This document shows positions 1-6,552 of a stretch of 25,088 nucleotides of DNA, in pieces. Each line of letters begins with the position of its first letter. The stretch's first letter is position 1. The stretch comes from Candidatus Intestinimonas stercorigallinarum. GTDB lineage: Bacteria > Bacillota > Clostridia > Oscillospirales > Oscillospiraceae. Below the pieces are notes generated by a model. The model saw only the letters and a program-made list of their open reading frames with translations, was not told the DNA's origin and did no database searches. The stretch spans positions 1 to 25,088 of the forward strand of contig DXDV01000165.1 in the NCBI GenBank assembly GCA_019115345.1, in the 5' to 3' direction. A program made the translations under genes and the position numbers.

Positions 1-87
1 CCCGTAAGGGTCGCTTAAGGCCGGTGTGTCTGTTTTGTAGGATTCAAGCGCTTGATTCAGACGCTCTTCAAGTTCCTGCTTTGTCAA
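1..87 (-). CDS. Partial leftward hypothetical gene, TTG start (5' end only)
   Basis: The complement reads 29 open codons from a TTG start at 87 out of the window, beginning MTKQELEERL. The start is supported by a strong GGGGGTG Shine-Dalgarno 8-9 bases upstream and by a sigma70-like promoter further upstream on the same strand. The visible part is charged and helical, with no recognisable domain. It is divergent from the XRE regulator gene, which is where a phage usually keeps its repressor or lysogeny genes, but nothing visible shows this is a repressor. The gene is cut by the window edge. Confidence 0.6.
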   Translation of the reverse strand, partial: MTKQELEERLNQALESYKTDTPALSDPYG

Positions 88-114
88 TTCTTTCACCCCC
101 TTTCTACCATCCGC

Positions 115-143
115 ATTTTACCACGGGTGGCGGAAGGGGACAA
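115..143 (-). promoter_or_regulatory. Sigma70-like leftward promoter
   Basis: On the complement, TTGTCC (138-143) is followed by exactly 17 bases and then TAAAAT (115-120). These match the -35 consensus at 4 of 6 positions and the -10 at 5 of 6. Transcription would begin near 108, about 20 bases before the TTG start at 87, leaving room for the GGGGGTG ribosome binding site. No equally good rightward promoter was found for the XRE gene. Confidence 0.55.
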
Positions 144-155
144 GAAGAGTACTGG

Positions 156-175
156 GGAACGAGATTATCTGTTCC
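156..175. promoter_or_regulatory. Dyad operator candidate in the divergent control region
   Basis: The site reads GGAACGAGATTATCTGTTCC. GGAAC pairs with GTTCC and the inner AGAT pairs with ATCT, with one unpaired base breaking symmetry. It lies between the leftward promoter and the XRE gene, a usual place for an operator of an XRE or CI-like regulator. The GAAC/GTTC arms are 10 bases apart, so it does not fit the Gram-positive LexA box, whose arms are 4 apart. Binding is inferred. Confidence 0.4.
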
Positions 176-214
176 TCTACACCATCATCATATCCCATTG
201 AGGAGGGAAACACC

Positions 215-664
215 ATGCCGGAGGAATGCCGGAATATCTACAAAATCTGCCGCAAGGCCGCCGGGCTTACCCAGGAGGCGGCAGCGGAACGGCTGGGCAT
301 CAGTGTGGAGTCCATGCGGGCCTATGAGACTGGACAGCGGACACCGCCTGATGATGTGGTGGACCTCATGTCCATCCTGTACAACGCTCTGCATTTGATC
401 GCATGGCATGCCCGTGAGAAAAACGCCATGTACAGCCGGGTGGTGCCGGAGATTCAGCCCCGGTCGGTGCTGGAAGCCAGCGCCAAGCTGACCAATCGCA
501 TCTACAAGTTTGCCGACTCTCACGCAGACCGGCGACTCATGGAGATCGCGGAGGACAACGTCATTGACGCCGATGAGCGCCCGCAGTTCGACGACATCCT
601 GGACGAGCTCCAGGAGATCGTGGAGGCCGCCCTGGAGTTGCGGTGCGCCCGACAGGGCGAGTGA
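215..664 (+). CDS. XRE-family helix-turn-helix regulator
   Basis: The 149-residue protein starts with a Cro/CI-type HTH at residues about 5-60. The recognition region includes GLTQEAAAERLGIS followed by the MRAYETGQRTPP turn typical of the XRE family. The remainder is helical and acidic toward the end (IAEDNVIDADE), a tail seen in Firmicutes phage regulators. The ATG at 215 has GAGGAGG 8 bases upstream. As the first rightward gene beside a divergent gene and an operator candidate, it probably helps control early transcription or the lysis-lysogeny choice. The DNA target is not shown by sequence. Confidence 0.85.
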   Translation: MPEECRNIYKICRKAAGLTQEAAAERLGISVESMRAYETGQRTPPDDVVDLMSILYNALHLIAWHAREKNAMYSRVVPEIQPRSVLEASAKLTNRIYKFADSHADRRLMEIAEDNVIDADERPQFDDILDELQEIVEAALELRCARQGE

Positions 665-677
665 GGAGGGAAACAGA

Positions 678-1043
678 ATGAAACGGAAATCTAACGCCCC
701 CACAGATGAGGAGATCATGGAGCACGCCAATGTACCGGTATGGCTGGCGGCGTCGGCCATTGGCTGGTCGTCCTGCACGCTGGCATCGGCGCTCCAGCAG
801 GGCCGGGTCCCTTTCGGGTTTGCGGTGCAGAACGATGATACCGGAACATGGGCCTATAACATCAATCCCGCCGGCCTGATCCGCTACCGCCATGGGGAGT
901 TCCAGGCCATGGGCATGCGGGAGCTGAAGGAGATCTGGTCCGACATTGCCAACAGCATTGTGGATGCAAAACTGGAGTCCGCGCGGGTCATGGCGGCCGC
1001 CGTTACCGGGGCCGTGATGGGAATGGGGGGAGCGGGGCCATGA
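678..1043 (+). CDS. Small HTH/excisionase-like phage protein
   Basis: A 121-residue product starts at 678 behind GAGGAGG. The frame is open further upstream, but that extension lies inside the XRE gene and is not used. Residues about 15-75 (VPVWLAASAIGWSSCTLASALQ, read in two parts: VPVWLAASAIG then WSSCTLASALQ) followed by GRVPFG and a W-x-Y-x-I-x-P pattern match a small phage family with a winged or MerR/excisionase-like DNA-binding fold. The C-terminus is helical and ends in an Ala/Gly-rich tail. The stop overlaps the next ATG by ATGA. A DNA-binding role is inferred from family resemblance only. Confidence 0.65.
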   Translation: MKRKSNAPTDEEIMEHANVPVWLAASAIGWSSCTLASALQQGRVPFGFAVQNDDTGTWAYNINPAGLIRYRHGEFQAMGMRELKEIWSDIANSIVDAKLESARVMAAAVTGAVMGMGGAGP

Positions 1044-1534
1044 GCGAGCGGGACGTTATTGCCGAGATCAGGGCCGAGCGGGCCGCCAAAGAAGCCAAGC
1101 GGGCCGAGGACTGGCCCAAGGCGCTGGACAAGCTGCATATCACCTTTGAGGCCAGCCACGGAGGCGGGTACCCCAAGTGTCTGGTGGACCGGGCCACGGA
1201 GGGGGAGCGGCTGCGCTACCTGCGGGAGCTGGGCTTCCGGGTACGGCGGCATTTCCGTTTTGTCGAGACCGCCGATACCCGTGAGGAGCACTGGGTAGAG
1301 CTGTCCGGCGGGATCGTGTGTAGCCTGTCCAACGGCTGGGGTATCAACGAGGACCGTGCCGCCGCTGGGGCGGCGGGGATCAGGCGGAGCCGGCTCTTTC
1401 CCCCGGTAGGGCGCCTCGCCTCTGGGCGTCACCGTGACCCGCCGCGCCAGGAGCGGCACGGAATAAACAGAAGGAGGGATTCGCATGGACTACATGGATG
1501 CAGACTGGACCCCGGTGAGGGAAGACACCCGTAG
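1040..1534 (+). CDS. Hypothetical phage protein; C-terminal tail doubtful
   Basis: The gene starts at the ATGA overlap with the preceding stop. Residues 1-105 look genuine: a charged helix, then a mixed region with E-R-L-R-Y-L-R-E-L-G-F and a β-rich EEHWVELSGG segment. I do not recognise the family. From about residue 106 (after NGWGINEDR) the translation becomes Arg/Gly/His-rich and runs 50 bases into the next, better supported gene. In the +1 frame the reading would end at TAG 1407-1409 as GGAGSFPR. Either the tail is real but poor, or the gene has a frameshift near 1354-1376, where a GC hairpin sits. Confidence 0.6.
   Translation: MSERDVIAEIRAERAAKEAKRAEDWPKALDKLHITFEASHGGGYPKCLVDRATEGERLRYLRELGFRVRRHFRFVETADTREEHWVELSGGIVCSLSNGWGINEDRAAAGAAGIRRSRLFPPVGRLASGRHRDPPRQERHGINRRRDSHGLHGCRLDPGEGRHP
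1359..1376 (+). other. Perfect GC hairpin inside or after the hypothetical gene
   Basis: CCGCCGC, loop TGGG, GCGGCGG forms a perfect 7-bp stem. It sits exactly where the upstream reading frame loses protein-like character. There is no T-run after it, so it is not a complete intrinsic terminator. It could be an RNA structure or a site prone to sequencing or replication slippage. Confidence 0.45.
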
Positions 1535-1637
1535 GGAATCGGGGCGTTGCCCTGGAATCGTACTGAAAGCAGTCGTAGTGATGGCCGCTATGGCCGCCAT
1601 TGCCGTGCTCACCGGAGCAGTGGTCTGCCTGAGGTAG
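1485..1637 (+). CDS. Small single-span membrane protein (50 aa)
   Basis: The ATG at 1485 has a good AAGGAGGG site 7-8 bases upstream and encodes 50 residues ending at TAG 1635-1637. Residues 1-22 are charged, and residues about 25-49 form one long hydrophobic helix (IVLKAVVVMAAMAAIAVLTG and onward). It is the first of three tiny membrane proteins that flank the SPFH gene, so a shared membrane role is likely. The family is not recognised. Holin-like function is possible but not favoured, because there is only one span and the gene is in an early position. Confidence 0.6.
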   Translation: MDYMDADWTPVREDTRRESGRCPGIVLKAVVVMAAMAAIAVLTGAVVCLR

Positions 1638-1647
1638 GAGGGGCGAT

Positions 1648-1728
1648 ATGAAGGCTGTGCTGTCTCTGTTCTTTATCATCTTTGCCACAGTTTTTTCCAT
1701 CGTATATTACATGATGAATCGGAGGTAA
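1648..1728 (+). CDS. 26-residue single-span membrane miniprotein
   Basis: The ATG at 1648 follows GGAGGGGCGAT and encodes 26 residues ending at TAA 1726-1728. Almost the whole product is one hydrophobic helix (residues 3-23, starting AVLSLFFIIF) capped by NRR. The GGAGG site of the SPFH gene overlaps its last codons, so translation of the two is probably coupled. The size is small for a gene, but the start signals, position and unbroken transmembrane character support it. Function is unknown. Confidence 0.5.
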   Translation: MKAVLSLFFIIFATVFSIVYYMMNRR

Positions 1729-1730
1729 CT

Positions 1731-2600
1731 ATGAAGTATTTTGCATTTATCGCGGCTGTCGTCGTAGCTCTGGCGTGCGCCATCGGGGCCATTGTATCCT
1801 TGGAGATCGTTGAGACGGGGAATGTAGGCGTGGTCTACTCCACCAAAGGGGTGGAGGAAGAAACCATTTCTCAGGGCTGGCACTTTATGAGCCCGTTCCG
1901 GCATGTCAAGCAGTTCCCCATCTCCCAACAGCAGATCGTTTTTTCCGACGACCCCGCAGACTATAACGACGACGAGCACCCCGATTGGTCCATCGACGCC
2001 CCTGCCAATGGGGGTATGGTGAAAATCAATCTCACCGTCAACTACAATTTCATCCCGGACAGGGTGGTCGAGCTTTACCGCAAATTCAACGGCATGGATG
2101 GCTATACCATCGTTGAGTCCCGCGTCCAGAACAGCATCATTGCCTATGTCAAAGAAGTTACGCCGAAGTTTACCGTGATGGACATCTACTCGGACAAGAA
2201 GTCTGAGGTCAACGATGCCATCACCACCTACCTCAACGAAAGACTGACTGAGGAATATGGGATTAATGTCTCCAGCGCCCTGGTCATCGATGTGGAGCTG
2301 GACAACACCCTCATGGCCAAGGTACAGGCCAAGGAGCAGGCCAAGCAGGACGCAGAGATCGCGGAGCTGGAGCGCCAGACAGCCCAGGCCCAGGCGGAGA
2401 CCGACCGTGTGATCGCGGAATCTGAGGCCGCTGTAAAGCTCATTGAAGCGGAGGCAGAGGCAGAGGCGAACCGCATCATTGCCGCGTCCATTACTCCTGA
2501 GCTCATCCAGATGAAAGAAGCCGAGGCCAGACTGGAGCATGGCTGGATCACTGTCCAGGGAGCGAACACAGTCGTAACGGAAGCAGGCGGTGCCGCATGA
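1731..2600 (+). CDS. SPFH / Band 7 (prohibitin-stomatin) family membrane protein
   Basis: The 289-residue protein has an N-terminal membrane anchor (residues about 3-24), an SPFH domain (about 25-190, with ETGNVGVVYSTKGVEEETISQ-like β strands and the G-W-H-F-x-S-P turn), and a charged Ala/Glu coiled coil (about 190-255). This is the layout of HflC, stomatin and prohibitin proteins, which form large membrane rings and often regulate FtsH-type proteases. Start: GGAGG 4-5 bases before ATG 1731. The short tail after the coil ends in AGGAA. It is flanked by mini-membrane proteins in an early phage operon. A role in superinfection exclusion, host protease control or membrane remodelling is inference. 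Confidence 0.85.
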   Translation: MKYFAFIAAVVVALACAIGAIVSLEIVETGNVGVVYSTKGVEEETISQGWHFMSPFRHVKQFPISQQQIVFSDDPADYNDDEHPDWSIDAPANGGMVKINLTVNYNFIPDRVVELYRKFNGMDGYTIVESRVQNSIIAYVKEVTPKFTVMDIYSDKKSEVNDAITTYLNERLTEEYGINVSSALVIDVELDNTLMAKVQAKEQAKQDAEIAELERQTAQAQAETDRVIAESEAAVKLIEAEAEAEANRIIAASITPELIQMKEAEARLEHGWITVQGANTVVTEAGGAA

Positions 2601-2743
2601 TCGCCGAGCTTCAACGGTCCTGGCGGAAGATGACCCGGGCGGAGCGCCGCCGGGCCCTGCGCATCTTGCGGGAGAGCGCGGCCTTCCTGGCCTGCATCGT
2701 GGTGGCCGTCGGGCTGCCCGGCTGGGTCGAATACATCTTGTGA
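2597..2743 (+). CDS. Small membrane protein with basic N-terminus (48 aa)
   Basis: The ATG at 2597 overlaps the SPFH stop as ATGA, so translation is coupled. The 48-residue product has a very basic N-terminus (WRKMTRAERRR) followed by one hydrophobic segment at about 28-46 containing AAFLACIVVAVGLPGW. The basic N-terminus predicts a cytoplasmic N-terminus by the positive-inside rule. No family is recognised. The coupling to the SPFH gene suggests a partner or accessory of that protein. Confidence 0.6.
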   Translation: MIAELQRSWRKMTRAERRRALRILRESAAFLACIVVAVGLPGWVEYIL

Positions 2744-2756
2744 GGAGCGTGGTGGC

Positions 2757-3536
2757 ATGGCAGAGCGACCGGCCTACTGGGCCGTCATTCCCGCCTCCGT
2801 CCGCTACGACCAGGACCTGCCCCCCAACGCCAAGCTGATCTACGGGGAGGTGACCGCTCTCTCGGACAAGCGTGGGTATTGCTATGCCCAGAACGGCTAC
2901 TTTTCGGAGCTGTTCAGCTTGTCCGAGCGGAGCATCACCCGGCTCTTTGCGGTGCTGGTGGACCGGGGCTACCTGCGGGTGGACGTGATCCGGGACGAGC
3001 GCACCAACGAGGTGCTGGAGCGGCGGATCTATCCCATCTACGACCACGGGATATCAGAACCCCCTCCCGACAATTTTGTCAGGACCCCTCCCGACAATTC
3101 TGACGGGACCCCTCCCGACAAAAATGTCGGGGAGAATAATACAAGTATAGAATATATACCCCCTATAGTCCCCCAAGGGGGACAGCCCAAGAAGAAAAGA
3201 AATCCCAAGAGCGTGCCCGTCTGGAAGCCGGAGCGGTTCGAGGCCTTCTGGAAGTTCTACCCCCGCCACGAGGACCGGGTGAGCGCCGTCCGGGAGTGGG
3301 ACAGGCTCAAGCCGGAGGACGGGCTTATCGACACCATCGCCCGGGCCCTCAAGCGGCAGGTCAGGAACAAGGACTGGGCGGTGCCCTACGCCTGCCGGTA
3401 CCTCCGCAACCAGCGGTGGCTGGACGAGCTGCCCAAGGAAGGAGTCTCCGCCCCGGCCCGGCCCCAGGCCAGGCAGCTCACCGGCTGGCACACCGAGGTC
3501 ATCGACGGAGAGGAGGTGCTGGTGGAGGATGAGTGA
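2757..3536 (+). CDS. Phage replication initiator with HTH domain
   Basis: This 259-residue protein probably binds the phage origin and recruits the helicase encoded next. Residues about 5-95 form a winged HTH of the phage replication type (LPPNAKLIYGEVTALSD, then LSERSITRLFAVLVDRGYL). Residues about 102-126 are a Pro/Asp-rich linker encoded by three DNA iterons. Residues about 155-235 match the C-terminal domain common in phage initiators (FEAFWKFYPR, then AVREW, ending YLRNQRWLDELP). Start: GAGGAG about 11 bases before ATG 2757. The end overlaps the helicase start by 8 bases. The origin-inside-initiator layout resembles lambda O. Confidence 0.8.
   Translation: MAERPAYWAVIPASVRYDQDLPPNAKLIYGEVTALSDKRGYCYAQNGYFSELFSLSERSITRLFAVLVDRGYLRVDVIRDERTNEVLERRIYPIYDHGISEPPPDNFVRTPPDNSDGTPPDKNVGENNTSIEYIPPIVPQGGQPKKKRNPKSVPVWKPERFEAFWKFYPRHEDRVSAVREWDRLKPEDGLIDTIARALKRQVRNKDWAVPYACRYLRNQRWLDELPKEGVSAPARPQARQLTGWHTEVIDGEEVLVEDE
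3061..3132. repeat. Three tandem 24-bp iterons (origin candidate) within the initiator gene
   Basis: Copies run 3061-3084, 3085-3108 and 3109-3132 with an exact 24-base period. Each begins CCCCTCCCGACAA and is itself a dyad: copy 3 has CCCGACA then TGTCGGG with 4 bases between, copy 1 has GACAA/TTGTC, and copy 2 has an imperfect CCCGACA/TGACGGG. Tandem dyads of this sort are typical initiator binding sites. They encode the PPDN linker of the initiator, as the lambda origin does inside gene O. The copies have no unique spacers, so this is not a CRISPR array. Confidence 0.75.
3133..3183. other. AT-rich unwinding candidate and adjoining C/G dyad
   Basis: Directly after the last iteron, 3133-3167 is an AT-rich stretch (ataatacaagtatagaatat) in otherwise very GC-rich DNA, as expected for a DNA unwinding element. 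It is followed at 3168-3183 by a perfect dyad, GTCCCCC AA GGGGGAC. Iterons, AT-rich tract and dyad together look like a compact theta origin. Origin activity is inferred from the arrangement. Confidence 0.6.
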
Positions 3537-4896
3537 GTATCAAGTCCCCAGCAGCATGGCCGAGCAGAGCATACTCGGCGCCATCCTCATCACGGACCGG
3601 TGCCTCCCGGAGATCCAGCGGGAACTGCGGCCGGAGGATTTCCGACTGGAGGTCAACCGGATGCTCTACGAGGCCGTCCTGGCCCTGGAGCGGGCGGGCG
3701 GCAAGCTGGACCCGGTGACCATCCTGGACCAGGCACAGAGGATGGGGGCAAAGGTCTCCTCCCAATACCTGATGCAGCTCATGGAGATCACCCCCACCGC
3801 CGCCAATGTGGGGGAGTATGTCAAGATCGTGAAGAAGCACCGGCTGCGGGAGGCCTTGGGGGAGCACGCCGACCGCGTCCGGGCCGGCGTGGACGACCTG
3901 GAGGACCCCGACGTTATCCTGGCATCCTCCCAGCAGCGGCTGAATGACTTGGCCGCCCAGGGCAGCGCCGGCAAGCTGGTGAGTCCCAGCGACGGCATCC
4001 TGGCCTACTACCGGCAGCGGGAGACCATCGAGGCCGGAGACGCCAAGGGCTACGTCTGCACCGGCTACATGGCCCTGGACGAGCTGCTGGGGGGCGGGCT
4101 GCTCAACTCGGGGCTCTACCTGCTGGCCGCCCGGCCCGGCATGGGCAAGACCACCCTGGCCCTCAACATCGCCGACCGGGTGGCCCAGGCGGACCCGGTG
4201 CTCTTCGTCTCCCTGGAGATGGACACGGAGCAGCTCTCCGCCAAACGCATCTCCCGGGAGACCGGCATCCCCTCCCAAAAGCTGCTCATGCAGGCCCTCA
4301 CCCAGGAGGAGGAGGACCGGGTGGCCGCCGCCTCCCGGAAGCTGGCCGGGCTGGCTCTCTGGTCCAATGCCGCCCCAACGGCGACGGTGGACGACATCGG
4401 CGCCCTGGCTCGAAGCATCGGAGGGCTGCGGCTCATCGTGGTGGACTACTTTGGCAAGATCCTGCCGCCGCCGGCGGCGAGACGGTATGGGCGAGTGGAA
4501 TACACCACGGAGATCTCCGGGGACTTGAAAAACCTGGCCCGGGCGCTGCGCATCCCCATCCTGGCCCTGTGCCAGCTCAACCGGGAGGTGGAGGGCCGCC
4601 AGGACAAGCGCCCCCAGCTCTCCGACCTCCGGGACACCGGCGCTCTGGAACAAGACGCCGACGGTGTCATCTTCCTCTACCGGGAGGACTACTATGCGGC
4701 CAGAGAGTCGGTGGACCCCAACGTCCCGTCCGTCCTGGACGTGGACCTGGCCAAAAACCGCCACGGAGCCGTGGGCAGCTGCAAGCTGGCCTTCGCCCTG
4801 GCCACAAGTAAGATCGCCGGTATGTCCTACCGGCGCAAGCCCAAGGACGAGATCCCGGAGCAATTCCGGATCGGAGGGAACTATGGAAAATCGTAA
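3529..4896 (+). CDS. dnaB: DnaB-type replicative DNA helicase
   Basis: The 455-residue product is a hexameric 5'-3' helicase that unwinds DNA at the phage fork. The N-terminal DnaB domain spans residues about 5-105 (SSMAEQSILGAIL). The RecA-like ATPase starts near 170, with Walker A RPGMGKT at residues about 202-208, the FVSLEMD motif, Walker B LIVVDYF near 301-307, and the LCQLNREVEGR plus DLRDTGALEQDADGV loops near 340-380. Length is normal for the family. The start overlaps the initiator gene end by 8 bases. Having its own helicase means the phage does not need to recruit the host one. Confidence 0.93.
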   Translation: MSEYQVPSSMAEQSILGAILITDRCLPEIQRELRPEDFRLEVNRMLYEAVLALERAGGKLDPVTILDQAQRMGAKVSSQYLMQLMEITPTAANVGEYVKIVKKHRLREALGEHADRVRAGVDDLEDPDVILASSQQRLNDLAAQGSAGKLVSPSDGILAYYRQRETIEAGDAKGYVCTGYMALDELLGGGLLNSGLYLLAARPGMGKTTLALNIADRVAQADPVLFVSLEMDTEQLSAKRISRETGIPSQKLLMQALTQEEEDRVAAASRKLAGLALWSNAAPTATVDDIGALARSIGGLRLIVVDYFGKILPPPAARRYGRVEYTTEISGDLKNLARALRIPILALCQLNREVEGRQDKRPQLSDLRDTGALEQDADGVIFLYREDYYAARESVDPNVPSVLDVDLAKNRHGAVGSCKLAFALATSKIAGMSYRRKPKDEIPEQFRIGGNYGKS

Positions 4897-5035
4897 AATG
4901 CAGCTGCTGGAGGCGGAGTACCGCCGCCATCTGTCCCTGATGCGGGCGGACCCCGCCCGGGAGCGGGAGCACCGGGAGGTGGCCGAGGCCATCCTCTGGG
5001 CCCTGGACAAGCTGAGGGAGGCGGCGGCCAAATGA
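4883..5035 (+). CDS. Small helical hypothetical protein (50 aa)
   Basis: The ATG at 4883 lies inside the helicase 3' end (14-base overlap) behind a GGAGGG site, and the product ends by ATGA overlap with the next gene. The 50 residues are charged and entirely helical (LLEAEYRRHLSLMRADPARE and onward to LDKLREAAAK). No domain is recognised. Its strict coupling to the helicase gene and the following zinc-finger gene supports it as real. Confidence 0.6.
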   Translation: MENRKMQLLEAEYRRHLSLMRADPAREREHREVAEAILWALDKLREAAAK

Positions 5036-5274
5036 ACGTACTCTACACCTGCGAGATCTGCGGCGCCCGGTGCGTGGGCCATGTCAATGCCCGCTACTGC
5101 CCCGAGTGCCGGGGCGAGATCAAGAAGTCCACCCAGCTGGAGAGCAAGGCCAGGGCCGCCCGGAAGCGCCGCAAGGACCCGCCCGAGCGGAAGCCCACCC
5201 TGGGGCAGATCGCCGCCAAGGCCAGGAGCTTACATATGAGCTACGGCGAATTTGTCGCCAAGTACGGACTGTGA
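5032..5274 (+). CDS. Small zinc-finger protein
   Basis: The 80-residue product begins with a four-cysteine zinc site, CEICGARC at residues 8-15 and CPEC at about 24-27. A strongly basic linker (KARAARKRRKDPPERK) and a helical end (LGQIAAKARSLHMSYGEF) follow. The end resembles a small DNA-binding helix pair seen in phage zinc-ribbon proteins. The start is the ATGA overlap, and the stop overlaps the next ATG. Nucleic-acid binding is likely, but the target is unknown. Confidence 0.7.
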   Translation: MNVLYTCEICGARCVGHVNARYCPECRGEIKKSTQLESKARAARKRRKDPPERKPTLGQIAAKARSLHMSYGEFVAKYGL

Positions 5275-5456
5275 TGGGAGAGCGGGAACTCATCGATGCC
5301 CTCCGCCGCCGGCTGGAGCAGCCGGGCAGCAGCATCACCTTGGGACGAGTTATGGTGAAGGAGATCATAGAGGCCCTCCTCCACCAACAGAGCATCATCC
5401 GGCGGCTCCGGGAGGAGCGCCGGGGGAAAGGAGAACACCATGGGAAAGACAAATGA
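5274..5456 (+). CDS. Small hypothetical protein (60 aa)
   Basis: The ATG at 5274 shares one base with the preceding TGA. The 60-residue product is charged and helical, with an I-T-L-G-R-V-x-V-K-E-I-I-E-A-L-L core and a basic end rich in Arg, Lys, Gly and His. Its last 17 bases overlap the start of the DUF3102 gene, whose GGGAAAGGAG site lies inside it. No family is recognised. Confidence 0.6.
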   Translation: MGERELIDALRRRLEQPGSSITLGRVMVKEIIEALLHQQSIIRRLREERRGKGEHHGKDK

Positions 5457-6552
5457 CCGCTGTCCCCTCCAGGGCGAGTGCGAAAAAAAGTGCGAATACA
5501 TCCGCCGGGAACTGGACTGCCCTTACTATCATGTGAATGCAAGGCCAGGCTATGAGATCGACGATCAGGAGGACCTCCGCCGGGCAAAGTGGAAGGAGGC
5601 CGAGGAGGCGGAGTACGAGGCCAGGATGAGCCTGCCGCGGACCATCGAAACGGTCACCGGCGAGATCCTGGACCTGAAACGGGAGGCCGGGGAGGCCATC
5701 CTGGACATCGGCGCCCGGCTCATCGAGGCCAAGGGGATGCTCTCCCACGGGGAGTGGCTGCCCTGGCTCAATGAGCGGGTGGAGCTCTCCGAGCGGACGG
5801 CCCAGAAGTTCATGAAATTGGCCCGGGAGTGGTCAAATCCGAACACGTTGGCGGATTTAGGCGCATCCAAGGCCCTGATGCTCCTGGCCGTTCCGGCGGA
5901 GGAGCGGGACAGCTTTGTGGAGGAGCACAACGTCATCGACATGTCCGCCCGGCAGCTGGAGCAGGCCATCAAGGACCGGGATGAGGCCCGGAAGGCCGCC
6001 GAGACTGCCAAGGCCGACGCCGCAGCAGCGGAAGCCGCCCGGGCGAAGATGGAGGCCGACATGAAGGTGGTCAACTCCACCTTGGCGTCGGCCCGGGAAG
6101 AGAAGGAGCGGGCCGATCAGGAGGCCGCCCGCCTGGAGCGGGAGCTCACCGAGCTCAGGAGCCGCCCAGTGGACGTGGCGGTGGAGACGGCGGCGGACCC
6201 GGAGGCCATCGCCCAGGCCAGGGCGGAGGCCGTGGCCGAGATGCAGGCCAAGCTGGACAAGGCCAAGGCAGCCAAAGCCAAGGCCGACAAAAAGCGGAAG
6301 GAGGCCGAGGCCGCCCTGGAGCAGGCGCAGACCCAGCTGAAGGACGCCGAACAGGCCCGGAAAAATGCGGTGCTTTCCTCCGACGAGGATATGGCTACCT
6401 TCAAGGTGCTCTTCCAGCAGGCTCAAGAGCAGGCCAACAAAATGAGGGGCATTCTCCTCAAGCTGCGGAACCGCCCTGACAGCACCGCCGCACAGGGGGC
6501 GGAGAAGGCCATGAAAGCCCTGGCCGAGGCCATCGGGAGGTGCGCGGAATGA
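5440..6552 (+). CDS. DUF3102-domain protein with long coiled coil
   Basis: The 370-residue protein has three parts. Residues 1-30 carry four cysteines (C8, C14, C18, C27) that could hold a metal. Residues about 65-190 match DUF3102, recognised by the GARLIEAKGMLSHGEWLPWL run, then ERTAQKFMKLARE and SKALMLLAVP. Residues about 170-345 are a long Ala/Lys/Glu coiled coil. DUF3102 occurs widely in Firmicutes phages and mobile elements, next to replication and transfer genes, with unproven function. The HTH-like SERTAQKFMKLA segment suggests a ParB-like DNA contact, which is inference. Start ATG 5440 follows AAAGGAG. Confidence 0.75.
   Translation: MGKTNDRCPLQGECEKKCEYIRRELDCPYYHVNARPGYEIDDQEDLRRAKWKEAEEAEYEARMSLPRTIETVTGEILDLKREAGEAILDIGARLIEAKGMLSHGEWLPWLNERVELSERTAQKFMKLAREWSNPNTLADLGASKALMLLAVPAEERDSFVEEHNVIDMSARQLEQAIKDRDEARKAAETAKADAAAAEAARAKMEADMKVVNSTLASAREEKERADQEAARLERELTELRSRPVDVAVETAADPEAIAQARAEAVAEMQAKLDKAKAAKAKADKKRKEAEAALEQAQTQLKDAEQARKNAVLSSDEDMATFKVLFQQAQEQANKMRGILLKLRNRPDSTAAQGAEKAMKALAEAIGRCAE

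Noticed and set aside
156..175. SOS (LexA) box
   Set aside because: The GAAC and GTTC arms are 10 bases apart, while the Gram-positive LexA site needs 4.
1707..3047. 446-codon minus-strand open frame over the SPFH and initiator genes
   Set aside because: Antisense to two well-supported genes, and the translation shows no domain.
3061..3132. Three regular repeats as a mini CRISPR array
   Set aside because: The units are directly adjacent with no unique spacers, lie in a coding frame and are dyads, as origin iterons are.
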